From a virus, in IMG/VR virus record IMGVR_UViG_3300044825_001821, positions 1 through 64,000 of that record: a stretch of 64,000 bases of DNA; one strand, given 5' to 3'. The notes beneath the pieces were generated by a model, which was given only the letters and a program-made list of their open reading frames with translations, searched no databases and was not told where the DNA came from. The translations under genes were made by a program, and so were the position numbers. Below, piece by piece: positions 8,314 through 15,508 of the stretch (the first letter of the stretch is position 1; each line of letters starts with the position of its first letter).

Positions 8314-9627
8314 ATGAAAGTCAAACCTCTAAAAATCAAAATAAAGCAGCCGACACCAACGGCTGCTGAGAGGTTATATCAGAGACATCAGGAAATTCGA
8401 AAAAAGTCTGGACTTCCTGATCCTTCTGAATATAAGAAAAAACTTGATGCAATGAAGAATGAAGAGATAGAACAACTCGATGAGATGCCAGAGTCAAGCA
8501 TGAAAACCCGTGATGTACATGCTCATCTTAAAAAATCAGGTTGGTCACTTAAAAGAACTTCTGGTGGTCATGATGTGTATGGTCACCCAAAATCGAAGGA
8601 GAATATTTCTGTGCCAAGACATAAACAACTTAAAGCACCATTAATTCGTGGTATCATGAAAGCATCAAGAGTTTCTGAAGAGACAGAAATTGATGAACAA
8701 TTAGAAAAGAAAGGACGATTTGTGTCTGGACCACCTAAGAAAACATTTAAGGCACCCACGATTGTGTCGCCAATTAGAGAGGCGAAAGACCCACGTGAAT
8801 ATGATTATGAAGGTGATATGGCAATGTCACAACTTCGTTCACTCATATTCAATGCAGAAGATTTGATTGATCTGATGGAAGAAAATTCAAACTTACCTGA
8901 GTGGGTACAATCAAAGATTACACTTGCTGAAGATTATATTTCTACAGCAGCGAACTATCTGCGTGGTGAATTGACGGAAGCAGCAAATCCTGCACAACAA
9001 GCAGCAATTGCTATCAATATGAAGAAAAAAGGTATCAAACCTAAGAATGAAGAAGTTGAACTTTCTGAAGGTCGCCCATCACAGCGTCATCCATTAGAAG
9101 GTCATGAGTACCATAAAAAATCAGATGAGGCATTAGTTCATATTGCCAAAGATGCACATGCAGCAGCAGAAGCAATGAAAGGTCACAATACAGCAGCAGA
9201 GAACAAATATCGTGATCAAGCAAATGATTCTGCGACTGTAAGATACTATCGCAAGAAACATGGTATGCCTGATTGGTACAAAAAGAAGTATGGTCATGTT
9301 AAAGAGGAGATTGAGTATCTTGAAGAAAAGAATGCTCCAACTAATCCCGAATTGTGGTCAAGAGCAAAAGCACTTGCACGTTCCAAGTTTGATGTTTATC
9401 CATCAGCATACGCTAATGGCTGGGCAGCAAAGTGGTACAAATCTAAAGGTGGTGGTTGGAAAACTGTCAGTGAAGAAGCAGAAGAGCCAAGCATGGCAGC
9501 AAGAACTCTGTCACGTAAAGCACAGATCGTAAAAGATGCTGCAAAAAGTAAGAAAGTAGATAAAGAAGAGGCATCGGATAAGTTTCAGAAAGACCCCGAA
9601 TTGTCTAGCGATATACAGAAAACATAA
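8314..9627 (+). CDS. Modular virion-associated protein carrying a HicA-like domain
   Basis: This 437-residue protein is a string of short modules. Residues 63-120 form a HicA-like unit: MKTRDVHAHLKKSGW, then GGHDVYGHP with His86 at the catalytic position of HicA mRNA interferases, then a VPRHKQLKAPLIRGIMK strand-helix. It is bounded by EEIEQLDE (50-57) and EETEIDE (122-128). Later modules include DPREYDYEGDMAMSQL, NPAQQAAIAI, GHEYHKKSDEAL and NPELWSRAKALARSKFDVYP, separated by PIRE, ELTE, ELSE and EYLEE. These I/L-x-E borders match the T4-type prohead protease rule. No HicB antitoxin gene is adjacent. The start codon follows the previous stop directly. Confidence 0.68.
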   Translation: MKVKPLKIKIKQPTPTAAERLYQRHQEIRKKSGLPDPSEYKKKLDAMKNEEIEQLDEMPESSMKTRDVHAHLKKSGWSLKRTSGGHDVYGHPKSKENISVPRHKQLKAPLIRGIMKASRVSEETEIDEQLEKKGRFVSGPPKKTFKAPTIVSPIREAKDPREYDYEGDMAMSQLRSLIFNAEDLIDLMEENSNLPEWVQSKITLAEDYISTAANYLRGELTEAANPAQQAAIAINMKKKGIKPKNEEVELSEGRPSQRHPLEGHEYHKKSDEALVHIAKDAHAAAEAMKGHNTAAENKYRDQANDSATVRYYRKKHGMPDWYKKKYGHVKEEIEYLEEKNAPTNPELWSRAKALARSKFDVYPSAYANGWAAKWYKSKGGGWKTVSEEAEEPSMAARTLSRKAQIVKDAAKSKKVDKEEASDKFQKDPELSSDIQKT

Positions 9628-9630
9628 ATA
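9623..9630 (+). promoter_or_regulatory. Late-type promoter box CATAAATA
   Basis: CATAAATA differs from the T4 late consensus by one base and lies 29 bases before the ATG of the 9659 structural gene, a typical late-promoter distance. Confidence 0.5.
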
Positions 9631-9658
9631 ACTAATCAAAGATTTATAGGAGAAAAAC

Positions 9659-10237
9659 ATGTCACTTTGGGGAAATTTAGACGCATCTAACAATGCTCCA
9701 AACTTTTCAGGTCTGACTGGCTACGATACATCAACTACTGGTGAAAGTCTGGCTAACTCTCAGCCCTCATCAGTATTTGGTAACACATACGCAAGCGCCA
9801 CAAGAACAAACGTAGAGTTTGGTGTATTTGGTATTGATGCTGTAGAAGAAGGGCTTATCACAGACGGTCAACCAACACATGCTGGTTGGGTAGCACGTAC
9901 AAAAGGTATGGGTCCAATCGACTCAGTTACAGCAAATACAAATGCTGTAGGTCCTGCCGCATCAGCATGTACATATACACTGGTAATTTCTGGTGGTGGC
10001 ACAAATAACACCTCCGCACAAGTTACTGTTACTACGGCTGCTACTGGTAGAATCTCAAGCATTTCAGTTACAAATGCTGGATTGTATAGTGGCACACCGA
10101 CAGCAAACACATTTGGTAACACAGCGTTCACGTTCACAATGGGTGGTCGTAATGGCCGCACAACGTTTGAAACTCTGGTTGCAATGGGTTCGATGGTTGG
10201 TGATGCTTCCGACGACGCTATTGCACCTGATTCCTAA
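9659..10237 (+). CDS. Virion structural protein
   Basis: This 192-residue protein, MSLWGNLDASNNAPNFSG..., is rich in Gly/Thr/Ala/Asn. The opening SLWG-x-D-x-x-N-N-A-P is shared by many T4-like marine virion proteins. A hydrophilic ISGGGTNNTSAQVTV segment is followed by beta-rich repeats. AGGAG precedes the ATG, a late-type box lies upstream and a strong terminator lies ten bases downstream, so it can be expressed as a single late cistron. Its role (decoration, neck or baseplate) is unknown. Confidence 0.7.
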   Translation: MSLWGNLDASNNAPNFSGLTGYDTSTTGESLANSQPSSVFGNTYASATRTNVEFGVFGIDAVEEGLITDGQPTHAGWVARTKGMGPIDSVTANTNAVGPAASACTYTLVISGGGTNNTSAQVTVTTAATGRISSISVTNAGLYSGTPTANTFGNTAFTFTMGGRNGRTTFETLVAMGSMVGDASDDAIAPDS

Positions 10238-10246
10238 TGTATCATA

Positions 10247-10275
10247 GCGGCTGGCTTCGGTCAGCCGCATTTTTA
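10247..10275 (+). terminator. Rho-independent terminator
   Basis: A perfect 7-bp stem GCGGCTG/CAGCCGC with a GCTTCGGT loop is followed by ATTTTT. It ends the structural transcript. Confidence 0.9.
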
Positions 10276-10667
10276 TGTCGTTTGAGAATTTAACTAATGA
10301 TAATATAATGTTATATGCTGCAAAGGCGTATGATAAGCCTAACTGCATCATGAGTGAGTTCACTGAAGATATGAAACGATTGAATTATCTTAAACGATTA
10401 TTCAGACGATATTCTAAACATGGTGAAATGCGTGAGCGTCTGATACTTAATCATATTGTTGTCCTATACAACATTTTTGGTCCTGAGGTATCAACAAGAA
10501 TAATGTTCTTTCACACAAACAAAAGTGACTACAGTATTCTTAAAACATATTTGTTATTTTTGAATCTTATGCCAGAAAGAGTTCGTGGTATTAACGGCAC
10601 AGATATTATATCATCAGAAATACCAGTTGATATGAAAGTCGCAGAAGTTTTAAGAAATCTAAAATAA
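10275..10667 (+). CDS. Conserved T4-like marine phage protein
   Basis: This 130-residue helical protein (NIMLYAAKAYDKPNC, RRYSKHGEMRERLILNHIVVLYNIFG) belongs to a family I recognise from cyanophage and pelagiphage genomes without a known function. The start lies within the downstream edge of the terminator and there is no clear ribosome site. Confidence 0.65.
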   Translation: MSFENLTNDNIMLYAAKAYDKPNCIMSEFTEDMKRLNYLKRLFRRYSKHGEMRERLILNHIVVLYNIFGPEVSTRIMFFHTNKSDYSILKTYLLFLNLMPERVRGINGTDIISSEIPVDMKVAEVLRNLK

Positions 10668-10675
10668 ATAAATTC

Positions 10676-10912
10676 ATGTCTAACGAATTCAAAAAAGAAT
10701 GTGGTCAAGGCTACTACTGGTGTACTACAGATAAAGTCTGTAAACCTCTCAAAGAAGATGCAGGAGCTATAGGTGGTGTTCCTACTAATGCTGTGGGTGG
10801 TGGTGCTATTGCTGGTCTTGGGGTAGGTTCGCAGGGTGAGCCAGGCGTAAAAAAACGCAAGACGGCCACATTCATTTCATTCATAAAGAGAAAGTCAAAT
10901 GTGGCTTCTTAG
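10676..10912 (+). CDS. Small cysteine/glycine virion-type protein
   Basis: This 78-residue protein starts with CGQGYYWCTTDKVCKP, a short Cys module common in marine T4-like virion proteins. A GGVPTNAVGGGAIAGLG linker and a basic KKRKTATFISFIKRK tail follow. PTN...G is a recurrent tail of such phage proteins. A TAAATAAATTC box just upstream could be a late promoter. Confidence 0.6.
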   Translation: MSNEFKKECGQGYYWCTTDKVCKPLKEDAGAIGGVPTNAVGGGAIAGLGVGSQGEPGVKKRKTATFISFIKRKSNVAS

Positions 10913-11336
10913 TTTTTTGCCATCAGGTTTTCTTTTATTCATCATCAACACTGTTTTAATCTGCGGTGCCATCGGTGCCGTGTTGGGATTTTTAGGTAGT
11001 AGACTGCCATTTATTGGCAACTATGCGAACGTTATCAAATACGTTTCCATAGCATTACTTTGCATCGGTATATATTGGAAAGGAGGCTATAGCGTCGAGC
11101 AAGAATGGCGCCAAAGAGTGGCTGAATTAGAGGAGAAGATAAAAGATGCAGAAGCGAAATCACAGCAAACAAATGTCGTTATTGAAACGAAGATCAGAGA
11201 GAGAACAAAGAGAGTCGTTGAGACAAGAGAGAGAATTGTCGAAAAGATTAAAGAGGTGGAAAAAACAATCGATGCAAAATGCGAACTTGATCCCAACGTA
11301 GTAAGTATTTTGAACGAAGCAGCCAAGAAGCCATGA
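10899..11336 (+). CDS. Probable inner-membrane spanin (i-spanin, Rz-like)
   Basis: This 145-residue protein has two N-terminal hydrophobic segments (about residues 6-30 and 45-62), then a long charged coiled coil with REIRERTKRVVETRERIVEKI-like heptads and a short tail. It is followed with a 4-base overlap by a small lipoprotein and then an endolysin, the order expected for an Rz/Rz1 pair. Two membrane segments rather than one are unusual for an i-spanin. The identification rests on architecture and context. Confidence 0.6.
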   Translation: MWLLSFLPSGFLLFIINTVLICGAIGAVLGFLGSRLPFIGNYANVIKYVSIALLCIGIYWKGGYSVEQEWRQRVAELEEKIKDAEAKSQQTNVVIETKIRERTKRVVETRERIVEKIKEVEKTIDAKCELDPNVVSILNEAAKKP

Positions 11337-11593
11337 AAAAATTACTTATAGTTTTATTGCTGACGGGCTGTAGCACTACAGTGCCAGTGGCCCGCAAGTT
11401 TCCCGAAATGCCAGAATCATTAGGTAAACCTTGCCTGCCACTGACACAAGTAAAAGAAGGCACGACCAAACTGAGTGAGGTGATTACGGTCGTATCTGAT
11501 AACTACATGGAATATCATAAGTGTAGTGACAAGGTTGATATGTGGATAGAATGGTATAGATTACAAAAGGAGATTTTTGATTCCGTAAAATAA
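11333..11593 (+). CDS. Outer-membrane lipoprotein spanin (o-spanin, Rz1-like)
   Basis: This 86-residue protein has a lipobox LLTGC with the lipidated Cys at residue 13. A FPEMPESLGKPCLPL segment follows and the C-terminus is KVDMWIEWYRLQKEIFDSVK, a pattern I recognise from o-spanins of T4-like phages. It would link the outer membrane to the i-spanin encoded just upstream and fuse the membranes at lysis. Confidence 0.75.
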   Translation: MKKLLIVLLLTGCSTTVPVARKFPEMPESLGKPCLPLTQVKEGTTKLSEVITVVSDNYMEYHKCSDKVDMWIEWYRLQKEIFDSVK

Positions 11594-11608
11594 TACCTGA
11601 GGATACAC

Positions 11609-12226
11609 ATGGAACTGACAAAAGAACAATTAAAACAATTACTACCAAAAAATCCATATATTGATCAGTGGCACAAAGCATTAAGCCAATTACTTCCAGA
11701 TTATGAAATCAATACACCACAGCGTATTGCATCGTTTATTGCACAATGCGCTCATGAGTCTGGTGGTTTTGTTTTTCTCACAGAGAATTTGAACTACAAA
11801 GCAGAAAGTCTGATGAAAATATTTTCAAAGTATTTTCCAGACATCAACACTGCAAAAGCATACGAAAAGAAGCCAGAGAAAATTGCAAATCGTATCTATG
11901 CTGATCGAATGGGTAACGGTAACGAAGCGTCTGGTGATGGCTACAAATATCGTGGCCGTGGACTAATTCAATTGACTGGCAAAACAAACTACACATGGTT
12001 TGCTGCATCACTTGAAATATCTCCTGAAGAAGCCGCAGAATATACACAAACATTCGAAGGCGCTGCACAATCTGCATGTTGGTTTTGGGAAACAAACAAG
12101 CTGAATCAGTGGGCAGATAAAGGTGATATTCTTACAATGACCAAAAGAATCAATGGTGGCACCATTGGGTTGGAAGATCGTAAGAAGCACTATGAACACG
12201 CTCTTCATGTTTTAGGAGTGCATTGA
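11609..12226 (+). CDS. Endolysin, GH19 chitinase-like lysozyme
   Basis: This 205-residue protein is a single GH19 catalytic domain: FIAQCAHESGGF (general-acid Glu near residue 50), LTENLNYKAESL, GNGNEASGDGYKYRGRGLIQLTGKTNY and ...KRINGGTIGLEDRKKHY. It would cleave the peptidoglycan glycan strand. There is no signal peptide, so a holin is required. It follows the spanin genes and precedes several small membrane proteins, any of which could be the holin. Confidence 0.9.
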   Translation: MELTKEQLKQLLPKNPYIDQWHKALSQLLPDYEINTPQRIASFIAQCAHESGGFVFLTENLNYKAESLMKIFSKYFPDINTAKAYEKKPEKIANRIYADRMGNGNEASGDGYKYRGRGLIQLTGKTNYTWFAASLEISPEEAAEYTQTFEGAAQSACWFWETNKLNQWADKGDILTMTKRINGGTIGLEDRKKHYEHALHVLGVH

Positions 12227-12459
12227 TGAAATATTTGTCACTCTTTTTATTACCACTTCTTGTTGCATGTGGAGAACATTATCGTTATCCCTGCCAAGAC
12301 CCAGAAAATTGGGATCAAAAACAATGTAAGAAACCATACTGTAGCGCAAACGGAACTTGTCCCGAAGATTTGACACATTACGAAAAAAATAAAGTCGGTC
12401 AACCGGTACAAACAATACAACAACTACCACAGGTTCCAGTTAAAGGAGAATGCAAATGA
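12226..12459 (+). CDS. Small lipoprotein
   Basis: This 77-residue protein has a signal peptide and lipobox LLVAC (Cys near residue 15). Four more cysteines (CQDPENW, CKKPYC, CPEDL) could form disulfides in the periplasm. ATG 12226 overlaps the endolysin stop and is preferred over TTG 12223. The role is unknown; it sits in the lysis block. Confidence 0.65.
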   Translation: MKYLSLFLLPLLVACGEHYRYPCQDPENWDQKQCKKPYCSANGTCPEDLTHYEKNKVGQPVQTIQQLPQVPVKGECK

Positions 12460-12923
12460 TTAAGGATTTATGGTCTGGACCAAGATACACAACTGAAGAA
12501 TTGAATGCACGACTAAAGTTTTTTATCGGTATCGTATTAGGTCTTACACTTTTTGGTATTGTGTTTGTTGTGCTATACAGTTTAATTTTTGTAACTCAGC
12601 CAATGAATGGTATGAGTCCGGTTGACAACAAGTTTTTTGAACTCATCATACCAATTGCAACATTCTTGACAGGTACACTGTCTGGTATCATGATTGCTGG
12701 TGACGATAAAGATTTGAAAGCAAAAGCACTTGATGCTGCAAACAAACCTTACACACCACCACCAGCACCACCATCGTTACCATCAAGTGGTGGTTTTAGT
12801 GCAACATTTTCATCTACTGTTGCAGAAGCACCAGTTGCAGCGGCCGCAGCATTTGCACCAGCAGTTGCAACGGGTTTTGGTGGTAAAGAAGCACCAAAAC
12901 AACCAGATCATCCTGAACTATGA
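12456..12923 (+). CDS. Membrane protein of the lysis block
   Basis: This 155-residue protein has two hydrophobic segments (about residues 23-47 and 62-82) and a long Ala/Pro-rich cytoplasmic-looking tail. ATG 12456 is chosen because AGGAG at 12444-12448 is too close to ATG 12450. It is a holin candidate by location and topology only. Confidence 0.55.
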   Translation: MIKDLWSGPRYTTEELNARLKFFIGIVLGLTLFGIVFVVLYSLIFVTQPMNGMSPVDNKFFELIIPIATFLTGTLSGIMIAGDDKDLKAKALDAANKPYTPPPAPPSLPSSGGFSATFSSTVAEAPVAAAAAFAPAVATGFGGKEAPKQPDHPEL

Positions 12924-13147
12924 TAAACTTTTTTATCAAGGCACTTTCTGGTGAAGGTGAGCAGAATCCTAGTAGCAAGAGATTGATTACCTTTTTGGCA
13001 TTCATTCTACTTGCTACGGGGTTTATCGCCGAATTGTTTTTTGAAAGAAAGTTGAATCCACAGACATTTGATGCTATAATGTATATTGTGTTAGGTGGAT
13101 TGGGATTTACGGCATCAGAAAAATTCATATCAAAGGAAAAGAAATGA
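12920..13147 (+). CDS. Small two-helix membrane protein, holin candidate
   Basis: This 75-residue protein has two membrane helices (about 22-43 and 50-67) and a Lys-rich C-terminus, SEKFISKEKK. Size and topology fit a class II holin, and it is a few genes after the endolysin. There is no sequence-family match that I recognise. Confidence 0.55.
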   Translation: MINFFIKALSGEGEQNPSSKRLITFLAFILLATGFIAELFFERKLNPQTFDAIMYIVLGGLGFTASEKFISKEKK

Positions 13148-13341
13148 GAAAAGAACTTACCGTATTGAGTCTATTATTGTTTTTACTTTTGGCACCACTG
13201 ACTAAAGCTGCTTTTGCTGCCGAAGAAAAAAAAGTCTGTGTCAAAGAGTTTGACAACAAAACTAAAAAAGAAAAAGAAGTTTGTAAAACAATTAAAGTGC
13301 ATAAGAAATTAGAAGGCACAAAGATTCCAGATAAAAAATGA
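13144..13341 (+). CDS. Small exported basic protein
   Basis: This 65-residue protein has a signal peptide ending near AFAA (residues 23-26) and a Lys-rich mature part with two Cys (VCVKEFD, EVCKTIK). It overlaps both neighbours by 4 bases. Function unknown. Confidence 0.55.
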   Translation: MRKELTVLSLLLFLLLAPLTKAAFAAEEKKVCVKEFDNKTKKEKEVCKTIKVHKKLEGTKIPDKK

Positions 13342-13769
13342 TAGACGGAGAAGTAGCACTAAAAGTAGAGGTTGGCGTCCTCAGAGAGAAAGTCTACACA
13401 CTTGTAGACCTCTGTGAGAAGATGGACCGTGTCATTGAGAAACTTGCAGACAATAATAACTCCGTAGTCAATCAAATTTATAACGACATGGATAAAAGAA
13501 GAGAAGAAACTGCAAGTGATATCAAAGAACTTCATTCACGTATTACTACTACAGATAGAAATCTTTCGGACAAGATTGAATTGACCGAACGTAGAATAAT
13601 GGATGAATTTAAAGCATTGCGTGATCACATTACCGAACACAACAAAAAAGAAGATGAAGAACTGGCAGCATTATCTAGATGGAAGTGGATGGTTGCCGGT
13701 GGTGTAGTTGTAGCAGCATGGATTATCTCAAACGTTAAATTAGAATACCTAGTAAAACTGTTTAATTAA
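13338..13769 (+). CDS. Coiled-coil protein with C-terminal membrane anchor
   Basis: This 143-residue protein has a long coiled coil (about 5-115) and a single C-terminal membrane helix WKWMVAGGVVVAAWIISNV. The layout resembles XhlA-type hemolysin/holin accessory proteins encoded in lysis blocks. It is the last gene before a strong promoter. Confidence 0.55.
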   Translation: MIDGEVALKVEVGVLREKVYTLVDLCEKMDRVIEKLADNNNSVVNQIYNDMDKRREETASDIKELHSRITTTDRNLSDKIELTERRIMDEFKALRDHITEHNKKEDEELAALSRWKWMVAGGVVVAAWIISNVKLEYLVKLFN

Positions 13770-13798
13770 TTGACAACCGTGAGCAACACTGATATAAT
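13770..13798 (+). promoter_or_regulatory. Strong sigma70-type promoter (TTGACA-17-TATAAT)
   Basis: TTGACA at 13770-13775 and TATAAT at 13793-13798 both match consensus with 17-bp spacing. The -10 box ends only 6 bases before the primase ATG, so the predicted transcript begins at or next to the start codon. Confidence 0.85.
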
Positions 13799-13804
13799 GG
13801 ACAC

Positions 13805-14845
13805 ATGGCACTTTCAACTGACTCAAAATATGTGAAGTTGGTATCTTCACGCTTGCGTAATTTCAAGCAGAAGAATACCAATCTTTGGAATTTTTCATGC
13901 CCTTATTGTGGAGATTCCAAAACAAACAAAATCAAAGCCCGAGGCTATATGTATGCCAAAGGCAATGATTTATTCTATCGATGTCATAACTGCGGAGTAG
14001 GAACAAATGTCGCCAATTTCCTCAAACATGTTGACCCATCCATACATGGAGAGTATGTACTCGAAAAGTACAAATCAAATACATCCAATACATATCACAG
14101 AAAAAGTAACACATCACCAAGAGTCATCACCAACCCACCCAAATTTGGTCACATCGAAAAGCGCCGTATATTTGAACATGGGGAATGGCTCAGTAATCTA
14201 CCAAGTGGACATTTTTGTCTAAACTACGTAGAGAATCGATTACTTCCTAAAGAACATTATGATAAGTTGTTGTTCACTTCGAACTATAAAGCATTTTGTG
14301 ATGCACTAATTCCTGATCACGGCAAAGAACTAGCAGAAGATGCACGATTAGTTATACCATTCTATAACTATCAAAATGAATTGGTTGCATTATCGGGTCG
14401 AGCATTAGAGAATAGTAGTTACAAACTTCGGTATGTGACTATGAGAACAAACGATTCTGATAATAAACTTATCTATGGAATGGATCGTGTGAATTTAAAA
14501 GAACGTGTGTATCTTGTTGAGGGTCCACTTGACAGTCTGTTTTTGAATAACTGTGTGGCATCAGGTGACGCCAATCTTGCACTAACAGTGAAAAATATTC
14601 AAGCAGAAAAAATTACACTTGTATTTGACAATGAACCACGAAATAAAGAAGTATGTAAGTTGATTGAAAATGCAATCAAATCAAATCACGATGTCGTCAT
14701 TTGGCCTGATAACATGGATGGAAAAGATATAAATGAGATGATATTGAATGGTTTCTCTTCTAGTGAGATTCTAGAAATCATAGATAGTAATACATTTCAT
14801 GGTTTGGAAGCAATAGCTAAATTTACATTTTGGAAGAAATTATGA
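13805..14845 (+). CDS. DNA primase, T4 gp61-like
   Basis: This 346-residue protein has an N-terminal zinc-ribbon, CPYC at 32-35 and CHNC at 60-63. A Toprim region follows, with LVEGPLDSLF (catalytic Glu), the LVFDNEPR acidic pair and a ..KDINEMI motif. This order defines the T4 gp61/DnaG-like primase that makes RNA primers with the replicative helicase. There is no Shine-Dalgarno because the promoter abuts the start, so it is probably leaderless. The end overlaps thyX by an ATGA junction. Confidence 0.88.
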   Translation: MALSTDSKYVKLVSSRLRNFKQKNTNLWNFSCPYCGDSKTNKIKARGYMYAKGNDLFYRCHNCGVGTNVANFLKHVDPSIHGEYVLEKYKSNTSNTYHRKSNTSPRVITNPPKFGHIEKRRIFEHGEWLSNLPSGHFCLNYVENRLLPKEHYDKLLFTSNYKAFCDALIPDHGKELAEDARLVIPFYNYQNELVALSGRALENSSYKLRYVTMRTNDSDNKLIYGMDRVNLKERVYLVEGPLDSLFLNNCVASGDANLALTVKNIQAEKITLVFDNEPRNKEVCKLIENAIKSNHDVVIWPDNMDGKDINEMILNGFSSSEILEIIDSNTFHGLEAIAKFTFWKKL

Positions 14846-15495
14846 ACGTGAAATTAATAGGTGTTACGGCACCATACTCAGGGCACAACTCTGCTGAAGA
14901 TATGATTGTACACATGGCACGTGTGTCGAATCCAAGCAATCAGGGAATGAACAGTGATCCCGCCAGATTAATTCGTTATCTCATCAAAAATCAACATTGG
15001 TCGCCATTTGAAATGGTCAACATTGTTATGGAAATAAAGACAACAAGAGATATCGCAAGGCAAATCTTGCGACATCGTAGTTTTTCCTTTCAGGAATTCA
15101 GTCAACGATATGCTGATCCAACGAAAGATTTAGGCTATGAACTACGTGAAGCACGGCTACAAGACACAAAGAACAGACAGAACTCTATTGAGACTGACGA
15201 TAAAGAATTGCAGGCTGAATGGAAAATCAAACAAATCAATCTAATTGCAGAATCAAAAGCAGCATATGATTGGGCAATTGAAAATGGTATTGCAAAAGAA
15301 CAAGCACGTGTAGTATTACCGGAAGGCAACACACAATCACGCATGTACATGAATGGAACATTGCGTAGTTGGATTCATTATTGTCAGTTGCGTACAGCAA
15401 ACGGCACACAAAAAGAACATATGGAAGTAGCAGAAGATTGTTGGAAACTTATTAAAGAACAGTTTTCAAACGTAGTAGCAGCAATAGAACAATAA
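14842..15495 (+). CDS. thyX: Flavin-dependent thymidylate synthase ThyX
   Basis: This 217-residue protein carries the ThyX signature RHRSFSFQEFSQRY starting at residue 77, and the C-terminal RMYMNGTLRSWIHY motif for dUMP binding. It makes dTMP from dUMP with FAD and methylenetetrahydrofolate. ATG 14842 follows GGAAG and is preferred over TTG 14830. It is directly upstream of nrdA, forming a dNTP operon. Confidence 0.93.
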   Translation: MNVKLIGVTAPYSGHNSAEDMIVHMARVSNPSNQGMNSDPARLIRYLIKNQHWSPFEMVNIVMEIKTTRDIARQILRHRSFSFQEFSQRYADPTKDLGYELREARLQDTKNRQNSIETDDKELQAEWKIKQINLIAESKAAYDWAIENGIAKEQARVVLPEGNTQSRMYMNGTLRSWIHYCQLRTANGTQKEHMEVAEDCWKLIKEQFSNVVAAIEQ

Positions 15496-15508
15496 TATTG
15501 GAGAAGAA

